Positions 17,950 through 27,323 of a DNA stretch of 64,000 bases are shown piece by piece. Positions within the stretch are counted from its first letter, which is position 1, and each line of letters begins with the position of its first letter. Below the pieces are notes generated by a model. It was not told the DNA's origin. It ran no database searches and worked only from the letters and a program-made list of their open reading frames with translations. This DNA is from Roseibium sediminicola (GTDB taxonomy: Bacteria > Pseudomonadota > Alphaproteobacteria > Rhizobiales > Stappiaceae), in assembly GCF_023156505.1 (NCBI RefSeq), contig NZ_JALNMJ010000001.1, positions 1-64,000 on the forward strand. The letters run 5' to 3'. Made by a program: the position numbers and the translations under genes.

Positions 17950-20041
17950 CCGCGATCCTGAGCTGGGTCGTCAGCATGGACAGGAACCGGTCTTCCGGAA
18001 CCGGCTTGGAATAAAGAAACCCCTGGAACCGGTTGCAGCCGTTTTCCGACAGCCAGATGCGCTGATCCAGGGTCTCGACGCCTTCCGCTACAACCTCGGC
18101 GCCGAGCGCCGAAGCCAGCGACAGGATCAGCTTGACGATGGCCCCGCCGGTGGCGATGTCTTCCATGAACATCCGGTCGATCTTGATGCCGTCAATCGGA
18201 TAATTGTGCAGATAGGCCAGGTTCGAATAGCCGGTGCCGAAATCGTCGATAACGATGCGGTAGCCGGCCTGTTTCAGCACGGACAGGACTTCAAAGGCAT
18301 TGGGAATGTCGCCGAGCAGCACGCTCTCGGTGATTTCCAGCGAGATCCTGCCCGGGCAACAGCCCGTCAGTTCAGCCAGGGACTGCATCCACGACACGAA
18401 CTGCGGATCAGACATCTGTCGGGGCGAGACGTTCATCGACAGCGGAATGTCCAGGTCGAGGGCAGCCAGTTCCGCCTGCATTTCGCCGACCTTCCGGCTG
18501 ACCCAGGTGCCGATCTCGTTGATCAGACCTGTTTCTTCGGCGATGGCCACAAATTCGTCCGGACGGATCAGGCCTTTTTCAGGATGTTGCCAGCGGATCA
18601 GTGCCTCAGCGGCCACAACGCGATCAGTGCGGGTGCAGGCGATCGGCTGATAGTGCAGAACAAACTGCTGTTCGCGGATGGCGCGTTCCAGGTCTTTTTT
18701 GATGGTTTGCGTTTCGTCGCGCAGGCGCCGCATGCGTTCGCGGAACCGCACGCATTTGTGTTTGGAATCGGATTTGGCTTGATAGAGAGCCAGATCGGCA
18801 TGGCGCATCAGTTGGTCGATGCCGGCGCCATCCTCCGGATAGTGAGCGTAGCCTATGCTGAGACCCACCTGCCGGGGCTTGCCGTCAATGATTTGCGGAT
18901 TGGCGAAACCCGCCAGAAGTGCCTGGCCAAACCAGTCCGGACTGTGTTGTCCGGGAATTTCAAGATGGCAGATCAGAAACTCGTCGCCACCCAGTCTGGC
19001 GACAATATCGCCTGGCCCGGCCAACTCTTTCAGCTTTCGCGCAACCAGCTGCAACAGGACGTCGCCGGCGGCGTGTCCGAGCGAGTCGTTGACCATCTTG
19101 AAGTCATCGAGATCAACCAGATAGAGCGTCGCCTGCTGCTTGGTGTCGGCGGCCGTCTGCAGCACCTGGGTGAGGCGCTCCTTCAGATAGGTGCGGTTGG
19201 ACAGGCCCGTCAGCGTGTCATGGCTGGCCAGATATTGCGCCCGTTCCTTGGTTTCGTGCAGCTCCGTGACGTCGATTTCGCTGACCAGATAGGCCGGCTG
19301 GCCGGTGACCGCGTCGTGGCTGGCGCGGATGGTGAGTTCGTGCCAGCGCGTCCCGGAATTGGTATGAATATTGGCCACCAGCCGTGAGGTCTTTTCACGC
19401 TCGACAAGAGTGAGGAGACGGCGGGCCTCGCAAGGATCGACAAATTGGTCCTCAAAGGACGTGTCCAGCGCGGGGCACGCCGCCCGCGAAGCCGTGTTGC
19501 GGTAAAGCGGTGTACCGTCCTGCGCGAACAGCGAGATCATCACCGTGGTGTGCATCAGCGCTTCGGCGCTGCGCAGCGTCTCCGGCTGTTGCTCATGATG
19601 AGGTCGCCCTTCGCACATGAGGGCCATGCGGCCGTCTTTCAGCCGGACGCCGCTCATGACCACTTGCAGGACTTGCGCCTTGCCCTTTGGATAGAGCGTC
19701 CAGATTTCTGAAAAACTCACATCGTGGCGATTGAAATCCTGCTGGTATTGGCGCAGCCGCTGGTCGACGGAGTGCGACATATCGGCGGCCATGTCCCGGG
19801 ACTTCAGCTCCTCCAGGGAGCTGGCGTCAGTGATTTCCAGGGCTTTTCGATTGGCCCACAGAATATGCTTGTGATCAAAGTCGAAGATCCAGACACCAGT
19901 GTCCAGGCGATCGAGCAGGGAAAAGATCAGTTCCTGATCCACTTTACCGTCGGCAAGATCGACGGCCGCAGAGGCCGTCTTGCCCTCCACGCTGCCATTT
20001 GTCTCCGCAATATCCGGCATTGTTGTCAGTGCATTCCCCAC
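17942..20041 (-). CDS. PAS-GGDEF-EAL cyclic di-GMP signalling protein
   Basis: A 699-residue soluble protein: PAS-like region (about 40-150, DTGVWIFDFDHKHILWAN), a second PAS/PAC region (about 155-275, SEIDVTELHETKERA), a diguanylate cyclase domain (about 280-445) with intact RLGGDEFLI, and a phosphodiesterase domain (about 455-695) with EALIRW, DDFGTGYSNLAYL and VVAEGVET. Both catalytic motifs are intact, so either activity is possible. An RxxD inhibitory site is not seen just before GGDEF. No membrane segment, so the signal is cytoplasmic. It lies on the opposite strand between kynU and kynB; a functional link is not evident. Confidence 0.92.
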   Translation of the reverse strand: MGNALTTMPDIAETNGSVEGKTASAAVDLADGKVDQELIFSLLDRLDTGVWIFDFDHKHILWANRKALEITDASSLEELKSRDMAADMSHSVDQRLRQYQQDFNRHDVSFSEIWTLYPKGKAQVLQVVMSGVRLKDGRMALMCEGRPHHEQQPETLRSAEALMHTTVMISLFAQDGTPLYRNTASRAACPALDTSFEDQFVDPCEARRLLTLVEREKTSRLVANIHTNSGTRWHELTIRASHDAVTGQPAYLVSEIDVTELHETKERAQYLASHDTLTGLSNRTYLKERLTQVLQTAADTKQQATLYLVDLDDFKMVNDSLGHAAGDVLLQLVARKLKELAGPGDIVARLGGDEFLICHLEIPGQHSPDWFGQALLAGFANPQIIDGKPRQVGLSIGYAHYPEDGAGIDQLMRHADLALYQAKSDSKHKCVRFRERMRRLRDETQTIKKDLERAIREQQFVLHYQPIACTRTDRVVAAEALIRWQHPEKGLIRPDEFVAIAEETGLINEIGTWVSRKVGEMQAELAALDLDIPLSMNVSPRQMSDPQFVSWMQSLAELTGCCPGRISLEITESVLLGDIPNAFEVLSVLKQAGYRIVIDDFGTGYSNLAYLHNYPIDGIKIDRMFMEDIATGGAIVKLILSLASALGAEVVAEGVETLDQRIWLSENGCNRFQGFLYSKPVPEDRFLSMLTTQLRIAAM

Positions 20042-20408
20042 GACGAAAACTGGCTGTCTCCCATGCGAGACAGCCCTGTAGCTGATCCTGTGATCGTACC
20101 AAATTAACGACTGTCGAGTGTAATGAGCGTGAAATTGCCGATCAATTTAAAATCAGAAAATCAGCTGGAAAACTTAATGAGACCTGTAGGTGAGGCTAAA
20201 TTCTGAAGTTTGAATATTGATAATAGATAAAAATTTCATGTAATTTTACCATGAGATTTTTACATCGACCATTCGGAAACGTAGGATCTTGGCAGGCAGG
20301 TTGGCCATTGCGACCGCTTGACCCGCCTTGAAGACAGTGGGTTCGATTTGCGGCAGACTGGAGCTGGTGACAATGATTGCGCCAGTCACACTCAGCTTCG
20401 GATCGCCT
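20042..20408. other. Divergent upstream region, GGDEF-EAL gene and kynB
   Basis: About 370 bases between the starts of the GGDEF-EAL gene and the original kynB start, with an AT-rich middle (20100-20265) that plausibly contains both promoters. No hairpin with a T tail and no recognised repeat was found. Confidence 0.4.
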
Positions 20409-21044
20409 ATGCCGCAGATTATTGATATCACGCCCGCCATCCGCGCGGGGATGGCCGTTTTTCCGGGAGATGCGCCCTGCCGGACAGCCCGGACCCTGGA
20501 AATCTAGGACACCTGCCCTGTCAATGTCGCTGAATTTTCCATGTCGTGCCATTGCGGTGCCCACGCGGATGCTCCGTTGCATTATGACCGGGCAGGGCTT
20601 GCGATTGGCCAGCTGGATCTCGGTGATTTTGTCGGTCCGGCCAGAGTGATTGACGTGCGTGGGCCCGAGGCGTTATGTCCGCCCGGCGTTCTGGCGTCGC
20701 ATCTTGAAGCCTGCCCGCCACGGGTATTGCTGCGCCTTGCCGACACGACCGACCCGATGGTCTGGCCGGCAGGCTTTCGGTCCCTTGCGCCGGAAACGAT
20801 GACGCTGCTCGCCGATTCCGGTGTTCGGCTTGTTGGGGTCGACGTTCCCTCGGTGGACCCAGAAAGTTCCGAAAACCTCCCCTCACATGAGATTGCACGT
20901 TCCCGTGATTTAAGAATTTTGGAAAATCTTGCCCTTTCTGCGGTGGAACCCGGAGATTATGAGTTGATTGCTCTGCCAATGAAGTTAGAAGGACTGGACG
21001 CTGCGCCGGTGCGGGCCATTTTGCGCCCGTTCAGGACATCCTGA
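20409..21044 (+). pseudogene. kynB: Kynurenine formamidase gene interrupted by an amber codon
   Basis: The original frame starts at ATG 20409 (MPQIIDITPAIRAGMAVFPGD), runs 32 codons, meets TAG at 20505-20507 and continues in the same frame with DTCPVNVAEFS, then the metal-binding motif HCGAHADAPLHY and the family C-terminus GDYELIALPMKLEGLDAAPVRAIL. Homology to bacterial KynB (cyclase-like metal hydrolase, N-formylkynurenine to kynurenine) is thus present on both sides of the stop. The downstream part could be translated from ATG 20541 (167 residues), but it would lack the N-terminal segment. It stands immediately upstream of a liv-type transporter operon. Confidence 0.85.
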
Positions 21045-21104
21045 AAACGGGAGGGGCGCGGCCAAAGGCAAGAAGAATGACCGTGGGGGCGGCGAGGAGC
21101 GTGA

Positions 21105-21875
21105 ATGCTGGAGCTTGATGAGCTCGTAATGGACTTTGGCGGATTCCGTGCGGTGAATGGCTGCTCGTTCCGTGTCGAAGAAGGCAGTGTTACCGGATTG
21201 ATCGGCCCGAACGGGGCCGGAAAGACCACTCTTTTCAACCTGATCGCCGGGGCGTTGCAGCCGACCAGCGGCAGGATCCGGTTTCTGGGAGAAGATGTCA
21301 CAACGCTGGCCAGCCACCAGCTGTTTCACAAGGGGCTTGTGAGAACCTTCCAGATCCCGCACGAATTCCACAAATTGACTGCCCTGGAAAACCTGATGAT
21401 GGTGCCGCCGTCGCAGCCGGGCGAGAGCCTGTTTTCCAACTGGTTCTCCTGGAGCAAGGTGAAGTCGGCCGAAACGGAGGTCGAGCGCAAGGCTTATGAG
21501 ACGCTCGAGTTTCTCGAGCTGAGCCATGTCGCGCACCAGCGCGCCGGCAACCTCTCCGGCGGCCAGAAGAAACTCCTGGAGCTCGGCCGCACCATGATGA
21601 CGGACGCCAGGCTGGTGCTGCTCGACGAGCCGGCCGCCGGCGTCAACCGCACACTGCTGCGCAAGCTCGAAACCAAGATCGAGATCCTCAACAAGGAACG
21701 CGGCTATACGTTCATCCTGATCGAACACGACATGGAAATGATCGAGAAGCTCTGCGATCCCGTGGTCTGCATGGCCGAGGGAAGGGTGCTGATCGAGGGC
21801 GATTTCCAGACCGTGCGTTCCAATCCGCAGGTGCTCGAAGCCTATCTCGGCGAAACCACGGGAGACGCGGCATGA
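21105..21875 (+). CDS. livG: Branched-chain/amino acid ABC transporter ATPase, LivG type
   Basis: A 256-residue ATPase of the hydrophobic amino acid transporter family. Walker A GPNGAGKTT (34-42), signature LSGGQKKLLELGR, Walker B LVLLDEPAAGVN and the switch His in LIEHDMEMI are intact. The AGVN after Walker B and the long insertion between Walker A and the signature are LivG features. GGCGAGGAG precedes ATG 21105. First gene of livG-livF-livH-livM-livJ, following kynB by 60 bases; the stop overlaps the livF start (ATGA). Confidence 0.93.
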   Translation: MLELDELVMDFGGFRAVNGCSFRVEEGSVTGLIGPNGAGKTTLFNLIAGALQPTSGRIRFLGEDVTTLASHQLFHKGLVRTFQIPHEFHKLTALENLMMVPPSQPGESLFSNWFSWSKVKSAETEVERKAYETLEFLELSHVAHQRAGNLSGGQKKLLELGRTMMTDARLVLLDEPAAGVNRTLLRKLETKIEILNKERGYTFILIEHDMEMIEKLCDPVVCMAEGRVLIEGDFQTVRSNPQVLEAYLGETTGDAA

Positions 21876-22579
21876 GTGCGCTTCTGTCGATGGAAAACCT
21901 GACCGGCGGATATGGCGACGCGGACATCCTGCAGGATGTCTCCATGCATGTGGCCCCGGACGAGATCGTCGCCATTGTCGGCCCGAACGGCGCCGGCAAG
22001 TCGACGGCCATGAAATCGGTCTTCGGCATGCTGACCATCCGCGGCGGCCGCATGCTGTTCGATGGCGACGACATCACCAAGTGGACGCCGAACCGGATCG
22101 TTCAGCGGGGCATTTGTTATGTGCCGCAGGTCGACAACATCTTCCGGGAAATGTCGATCCACGAGAATCTGGAAATGGGCGGCTTCCTGAAAAAGGGCGA
22201 TCTTTCCGCTTCCTATGACCGGGTCTACACCCTGTTTCCGGATCTGAAGGAACGCCGCAAGACGCTGGCCGGCAGCCTGTCGGGCGGCCAGCGCCAGATG
22301 GTGGCCATGGGCCGGGCACTGATGCTCGATCCGAAGCTGCTGCTGCTGGACGAGCCGACCGCCGGCCTGTCGCCGAAATACATGGAACAGATCTTCCAGA
22401 TCTGCCGGGACGTGCGCGACACGGGCGTTGCCATCCTGCTGGTGGAACAGCACGCCAAACAGGCGCTGGCCTTTGCCGACCGGGGCTATGTGCTCGCCGC
22501 CGGCAAGAACCGCCACGAAGGCACGGGCGCCGAGCTGCTTGCCGACCGTGAAGTCGCCGAAATGTTCCTGGGGGGCTGA
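21872..22579 (+). CDS. livF: Branched-chain/amino acid ABC transporter ATPase, LivF type
   Basis: A 235-residue partner ATPase. Walker A GPNGAGKST (about 36-44), signature LSGGQRQMVAMGRAL, Walker B LLLLDEPTAGLSP and switch His LVEQHAKQAL are complete; YVPQVDNIFREM is the LivF-type Q-loop region. It starts inside the livG stop and is followed five bases later by livH, so the operon is tightly coupled. Confidence 0.93.
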   Translation: MSALLSMENLTGGYGDADILQDVSMHVAPDEIVAIVGPNGAGKSTAMKSVFGMLTIRGGRMLFDGDDITKWTPNRIVQRGICYVPQVDNIFREMSIHENLEMGGFLKKGDLSASYDRVYTLFPDLKERRKTLAGSLSGGQRQMVAMGRALMLDPKLLLLDEPTAGLSPKYMEQIFQICRDVRDTGVAILLVEQHAKQALAFADRGYVLAAGKNRHEGTGAELLADREVAEMFLGG

Positions 22580-22584
22580 CCGGT

Positions 22585-23457
22585 ATGGAACTGTTTGAAC
22601 TTCTGAATTTCTACGTCATTCCGGGCATCGTGCTCGGCTCCATCTATGCGCTCGGCGCGGTCGGCATCACGCTGATCTTTGCCATCCTGCGTTATGCCCA
22701 CCTTGCCCATGGCGATCTGGCGACCCTTGGCGCTTTCATCGCGCTTGCCGTCGTCACCGGTCTTGGCGTGTCACCGCTGGTGGCCCTGCCGGTGGCAATC
22801 CTGGCGACGGCCGCCGTGGCCGTCGGCATCGACAAGGTGTTTTACGAGCATCTGCGCGAGCGGCCGAAGATCGTCACCGTGATGGCCTCGCTCGGCATCG
22901 CGCTGATGGTGCGTTCCGTGATCCAGGTGGTCTGGGGCGTCGACACGGAGACCTATTCCCGCGGCATCGTCCGGCCTGAAGACTATTTCGGCCTGCGCAT
23001 CCGCGACCGTGAGATCTACACGGTGGTCGCGCTGATCGTGCTGGTCGGCGGCCTGCAGCTGTTCCTGACACGCTCCAAATGGGGCAAGGCCATGCGCGCC
23101 ATGTCCGACAACCCGAACCTGGCGCTGCTCTCGGGCATCGACAACAAGAAGGTCGTCATGCTGACCTGGGTGATCGCTGGCGGGCTCTGTGCTGCGTCCG
23201 GTTTCTTCCTGGGGCTCAACACCGAACTGAAATCGATGATGGGCTGGTACATGCTGCTGCCCATGTTTGCCGCCGCCATCCTGGGCGGTGTCGGCCGGGT
23301 CGAAGGCGCCGTTCTCGGCGGGTTGATCGTCGGCATCGCCGAGGAACTGTCGGTGCTGGTGATCCCGAGCGAATACAAGGCCGCAATGGCGTTCGTCATT
23401 TTGCTGTTCATGCTGCTTGTGCGCCCGACCGGGCTGCTCAAGGGCAAGGTTCTGTAA
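22585..23457 (+). CDS. livH: Amino acid ABC transporter permease, LivH type
   Basis: A 290-residue inner-membrane permease with about eight hydrophobic segments. It opens YVIPGIVLGSIYALGAVGIT and has the family loop ISDNPNLA-like MSDNPNLALLSGID and the GGVGRVEGAVLGGLIVGIAE stretch near 230-250. It pairs with LivM to form the channel. The start follows livF by five bases; it ends eleven bases before livM. Confidence 0.93.
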   Translation: MELFELLNFYVIPGIVLGSIYALGAVGITLIFAILRYAHLAHGDLATLGAFIALAVVTGLGVSPLVALPVAILATAAVAVGIDKVFYEHLRERPKIVTVMASLGIALMVRSVIQVVWGVDTETYSRGIVRPEDYFGLRIRDREIYTVVALIVLVGGLQLFLTRSKWGKAMRAMSDNPNLALLSGIDNKKVVMLTWVIAGGLCAASGFFLGLNTELKSMMGWYMLLPMFAAAILGGVGRVEGAVLGGLIVGIAEELSVLVIPSEYKAAMAFVILLFMLLVRPTGLLKGKVL

Positions 23458-23468
23458 AGGGGGAAAAG

Positions 23469-24431
23469 ATGGAACTTCTCGGTCTCGTCAACTACGCCCT
23501 CTTCATGGCGATCTTCATCTGCATCTATGCGCTGCTGGCGCTGGGGCTGAACATTCAGTGGGGCTTTGCCGGCCTCTTCAACGCAGGCATCGCCGGATTT
23601 TTCGCCGTCGGCGCCTACACCTCGGCCATCCTGACGACAGCCATGGATCCGGACCGCATCGGCGGCTTCGACCTGCATTTCATCGTCGGCTGGATCGGGG
23701 CGATGCTGGCGGCCGCGCTGGTCGCCTGGCCGATCGGAAAGATCTGTCTGCGCTTCCGCTCCGACTATCTCGCCATTGCGTCGATCGGCATCGCCGAGAT
23801 CATCCGCCTGGTGATCAAGTCGGAGCCGGCGCTGACCAACGGCGCGCGCGGCATTGCCAGCATTCCGCGGCCCGCGGGTGACATCGGCTACATGGAATCG
23901 CAGATCGCCTATCTGGCGATCGTGCTGGTTGTCCTGATCGCCGCCTATATTCTGGTCGAACGGCAGTTCAACGCGCCCTGGGGCCGGATGATGCGCGCGA
24001 TCCGCGACAATGAGGGCGCGGCCAAGGCAATGGGCAAGGATGTCGAGTTCCGCCGCCTGGAGGCCTTCATCTTCGGCGCGGCCCTGATGGGGCTCGGCGG
24101 CGCGCTTTTCGCGCATTTCAACCGCTCGATCACACCGGAGGCCATCGATCCGATGGTGGCCACCTTCCTGGTCTGGATCATGCTGATCCTGGGCGGATCC
24201 GGCAACAACCGGGGCGCGATATTGGGCGCCGCGGTGGTTTGGATCATTTGGTCCGTTTCAGAGATTGCAACTGATCGCCTTCCGCATGAATATGCGGTTC
24301 AGGCAAAATACATTCGCTTGTTTTTGATCGGCCTGATGCTGCAGCTTGTGCTGCGCTTCCGGCCGGAAGGGCTCCTTCCGGAGCCTCTGAGAGGAGACCT
24401 GCGGAGTACGAAACCGGGGGCGGACCGCTAG
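23469..24431 (+). CDS. livM: Amino acid ABC transporter permease, LivM type
   Basis: A 320-residue second permease with nine or so membrane segments. Recognisable stretches are LGLNIQWGFAGLFNAGIAGFF, YLAIASIGIAEIIRL, AIRDNEGAAKAMGKD (the cytoplasmic EAA-like loop) and LGGSGNNRGAILGA. I placed the start at ATG 23469 after GGGGGAAAAG; a longer frame from 23079 overlaps livH and is not plausible. The gene ends in TAG, with a 95-base gap before livJ. Confidence 0.92.
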   Translation: MELLGLVNYALFMAIFICIYALLALGLNIQWGFAGLFNAGIAGFFAVGAYTSAILTTAMDPDRIGGFDLHFIVGWIGAMLAAALVAWPIGKICLRFRSDYLAIASIGIAEIIRLVIKSEPALTNGARGIASIPRPAGDIGYMESQIAYLAIVLVVLIAAYILVERQFNAPWGRMMRAIRDNEGAAKAMGKDVEFRRLEAFIFGAALMGLGGALFAHFNRSITPEAIDPMVATFLVWIMLILGGSGNNRGAILGAAVVWIIWSVSEIATDRLPHEYAVQAKYIRLFLIGLMLQLVLRFRPEGLLPEPLRGDLRSTKPGADR

Positions 24432-24526
24432 GCCCGTTCCTTCTGGGCCATGCTCGCCTTACTGAGTGCATTGCCTTGAAAATTCAAAGACCCGGCAAAG
24501 ACCGGATAATTGAGGAGGTACTAATT

Positions 24527-25732
24527 ATGAAAACCAAGATTCTCGCGCTCGCGGCCGGCCTGATGACGGCAACCGCGCTGGCATCCGTCCCGGCACATGC
24601 TGACGTCAAGATCGGCCTGCTCGGCGGCGTGTCCGGCCCGATCGCGGCCATGGCGCCTGCCATGATCGACGCAGCCCAGCTGGCGGTCCAGCAGGTCAAC
24701 GAGCAGGGTGGCATCGGCGACGGCGAAAAGCTGGTCGGCGTGGTTGGCGACAGTGCCTGTAACCCGCAGAACGGCACCGACGCCGCCACCAAGGCGGTCA
24801 ACATCGAAGGCGTCGTCGGCGTCGTCGGTCCGCATTGCTCGGGCGCCGTTCTGGCAGCTGCCGGTTCCGTGACCATCCCGGCCGGCATCACCATGATCAC
24901 GCCGTCCGGCACGTCTCCGGAAATCACCAACCTGGAAGACAACGGCACCGTCTACCGCACCGTGCCGTCCGATGACTATCAGGGCCGCGCGCTGGCGCGT
25001 ACCATGAAGGACCGGGGCTACGGCAAGGTCGCTGTTGCTTACCTCAACAACGACTACGGCACCGGCCTCGCCAACGCCTTCAAGTCCGAATATGTCGATG
25101 AGCTCGGCGGCGAAATCACCGCCTTCGCGGCCCATGAAGAAGGCAAGGCGTCCTACCGCTCCAACCTGGCCGAGCTGGCCAAGGGCGGCGCTGACACGCT
25201 GGTCATCTTCGACTATGGCGACGGCACCGGCCTGACCATCCTGCGTCAGGCGCTGGAAAACGGCTTCTTCGAAAAGTATGTCGGCGGCGACGGTATGAAG
25301 TCCGACGCGGTCATCAAGGAACTGGGCACGGAAAACCTCACCACCTTCGTGTCGTCCTCTCCGGTCGGTGAAAAGTCCGAAGCGCTCGACATCTTCAACG
25401 AAGCCTTCAAGGGTGTTGGCGGCGATCCGGATGCGATCTTCGTGACCACCTCCTATGACGCTGCCTTCCTGCTGGCTCTGGCCATCGAAAAGGCCGGCGG
25501 CGACAAGGCCGGTGTTGCGGCAGCCGTGGCTGAAGTCTCCAACGGCGAAGGCGAAACCATCCTTCCGGGTGAGTGGAAGAAGGCGAAAGAGCTGATCGCA
25601 GCCGGCACCGCCATCGACTACAAGGGCGCCGCTGGCGATCTGAACTTCGACGCCAAGGGCGACGTTCCGGGCACCTATGCCCTCTGGGAAGTCGGTGCCG
25701 ACGGCTTCGAGGTTGTCACCGAAATGAAGTAA
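24527..25732 (+). CDS. livJ: Periplasmic amino acid-binding protein, LivJ/LivK type
   Basis: A 401-residue binding protein: signal peptide 1-25 (KTKILALAAGLMTATALA, cleaved after AHA), then VKIGLLGGVSGPIAA, VGPHCSGAVLAA, MITPSGTSPEIT and VYRTVPSDDYQGRALA, typical of type I periplasmic folds for branched-chain or related amino acids. The ligand is not readable; association with kynB raises the possibility of an aromatic or kynurenine-related ligand. A strong GAGGAGG lies before ATG 24527. It is separated from livM by 95 bases, which may hold a separate promoter for the abundant binding protein, and it ends at a strong terminator. Confidence 0.93.
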   Translation: MKTKILALAAGLMTATALASVPAHADVKIGLLGGVSGPIAAMAPAMIDAAQLAVQQVNEQGGIGDGEKLVGVVGDSACNPQNGTDAATKAVNIEGVVGVVGPHCSGAVLAAAGSVTIPAGITMITPSGTSPEITNLEDNGTVYRTVPSDDYQGRALARTMKDRGYGKVAVAYLNNDYGTGLANAFKSEYVDELGGEITAFAAHEEGKASYRSNLAELAKGGADTLVIFDYGDGTGLTILRQALENGFFEKYVGGDGMKSDAVIKELGTENLTTFVSSSPVGEKSEALDIFNEAFKGVGGDPDAIFVTTSYDAAFLLALAIEKAGGDKAGVAAAVAEVSNGEGETILPGEWKKAKELIAAGTAIDYKGAAGDLNFDAKGDVPGTYALWEVGADGFEVVTEMK

Positions 25733-25760
25733 GTCTCTTCGAAAGAAGAGATGTTATGGG

Positions 25761-25795
25761 ACCGGCGGCTCGAAAGGGCCGCCGGTTTTGTTTTG
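25761..25795 (+). terminator. Intrinsic terminator of the liv operon
   Basis: ACCGGCGGC pairs with GCCGCCGGT around a TCGAAAGG loop, followed by TTTGTTTT, 30 bases past the livJ stop. Confidence 0.9.
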
Positions 25796-25820
25796 GGGAA
25801 GGGAACACCTCCCTCCCCAC

Positions 25821-25985
25821 CGTCATTCCGGACAAGTGAGGCAAAGCCGAACGCCGATCCGGAACCCAGACATATGTCGCGCTGCAAGCGCGGCCGAATT
25901 CTTGTTTCAGAAGTGTTCGCTGCGCTCACGCTGACCCGCTCGATCCCGGATCGGCGCGCAGCTGTGCTGCACTTGTCCGGAATGA
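25821..25985. repeat. Intergenic inverted repeat (CGTCATCCCGG family)
   Basis: CATTCCGGACAAGTG near 25824 is repeated inverted at about 25970-25984, with CCGATCCGG inner arms. The same layout recurs at 31414-31535 and 40307-40433. It fills most of the gap between livJ and the flavoprotein gene. Confidence 0.7.
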
Positions 25986-26043
25986 GGGAAGTGAGTGCTT
26001 TCATCCCTTACCTCCTCCAGAATTTCCAGCTATACACGCCGCC

Positions 26044-27222
26044 ATGCGTGATCTGGATGTTCTTGTGCTTGGCGGCGGCGCCGCCGGTCTGATGTGTGCG
26101 ATTGAGGCGGCAAAACGCGGGCGCAAGGTGCTGGTGATCGACCATGCCAAAAAGCCCGCCGAAAAGATTCGCATTTCCGGTGGCGGGCGCTGCAACTTCA
26201 CCAATATTCACTGCGCGCCGGCGAATTTTCTGTCCCGGAACCCGCGCTTCTGCGTCTCGGCGTTGAAACGCTACAGCCAGCACGATTTTCTGTCGCTGGT
26301 CGAAAAGCACCGCATTCCCTGGCACGAGAAAACCCTAGGCCAGCTCTTTTGCGATGACAGTGCCCGGGACATCATCCGCATGCTGCTCGACGAGCTGGAG
26401 GCGGCCGGCAGTACGCTGCAACTGGAGACGGAGATCAGGGCGGTCTCGAAACCCGACGACCGGTTTTCTGTCGCAACCTCCAAGGGGCCCTTGCGTGCCC
26501 ATTCGCTTGTGGTCGCGACCGGCGGGCCCTCGATCCCGAAAATGGGCGCGACAGGCTTCGGCTATGAGCTTGCCAGACAGTTTGGCCTTGAGGTCATCGC
26601 CCCACGTGCGGCTCTGGTGCCGCTGACCTTTTCCGATGCCAACAAGGAACTGTGCGGCCGCCTGTCCGGTGTCTCGGTGGATGCCAAGGTCTCGTTCGGC
26701 AAGACAGCGTTTCGCGAAGGCCTGCTCTTCACCCACCGGGGGCTGTCCGGTCCGTCGATCCTGCAGATCTCGTCCTATTGGCAGGAAGGCCAGCCGATCT
26801 CGGTCAATCTGGTGCCGGAAGCCGATGTCTTCGAGGTGTTGCGCCAGGCCCGCCAGGAAACGCCGAAACAGGAGCTGAAAACCGCGCTCGGCCTGCTGCT
26901 GCCCAACCGGCTGGCGGAAGAACTCTCCGGCACCTTCTCGCTGAAGGGCCGCCTTGCCGACCAGTCCGACAAGGTCCTGCGACGGGCGGCCGAGCAGCTT
27001 GACCGCTGGCAGCTGACCCCGGTCGGCACGGAAGGCTACCGCACGGCGGAGGTCACGCTGGGCGGGGTCGATACCAGGGAGCTTTCCTCCAAGACCATGG
27101 AAAGCAGTAAGGTGCCGGGGCTCTATTTCATCGGCGAGGTGGTCGACGTCACCGGCCATCTCGGCGGCTTCAATTTCCAGTGGGCCTGGTCGTCCGGCCA
27201 TGCGGCCGGGCAATTTGCGTAG
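26044..27222 (+). CDS. HI0933-like flavoprotein (YhiN family oxidoreductase)
   Basis: A 392-residue FAD-binding protein: dinucleotide-binding VLVLGGGAAGLMCAIEAAKRG (7-27), the family mark KIRISGGGRCNFTN (about 41-54), VVATGGPSIPKMGATGFGY and a C-terminal GLYFIGEVVDVTGHLGGFNF loop that closes the FAD site. The physiological reaction of this family is not established. A second, distant member lies at 42473-43687. The start ATG is the only one that keeps the complete Rossmann motif. Monocistronic between the liv repeat and a LacI gene. Confidence 0.9.
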   Translation: MRDLDVLVLGGGAAGLMCAIEAAKRGRKVLVIDHAKKPAEKIRISGGGRCNFTNIHCAPANFLSRNPRFCVSALKRYSQHDFLSLVEKHRIPWHEKTLGQLFCDDSARDIIRMLLDELEAAGSTLQLETEIRAVSKPDDRFSVATSKGPLRAHSLVVATGGPSIPKMGATGFGYELARQFGLEVIAPRAALVPLTFSDANKELCGRLSGVSVDAKVSFGKTAFREGLLFTHRGLSGPSILQISSYWQEGQPISVNLVPEADVFEVLRQARQETPKQELKTALGLLLPNRLAEELSGTFSLKGRLADQSDKVLRRAAEQLDRWQLTPVGTEGYRTAEVTLGGVDTRELSSKTMESSKVPGLYFIGEVVDVTGHLGGFNFQWAWSSGHAAGQFA

Positions 27223-27323
27223 GATCGAATTTCCTCTTTGCATGGCGCGGTTTGGGCGCCGCAACATTTTTTGATGATCGTTCCTCATTCGTCGTTATAC
27301 TGGCGCCAAATCGGGGGAACGGA

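Noticed and set aside
20246..20440. Minus-strand frame of 64 codons with protein-like composition
   Set aside because: It overlaps the start of kynB on the opposite strand, has no ribosome binding site, and its sense is explained as the shadow of the kynB leader.
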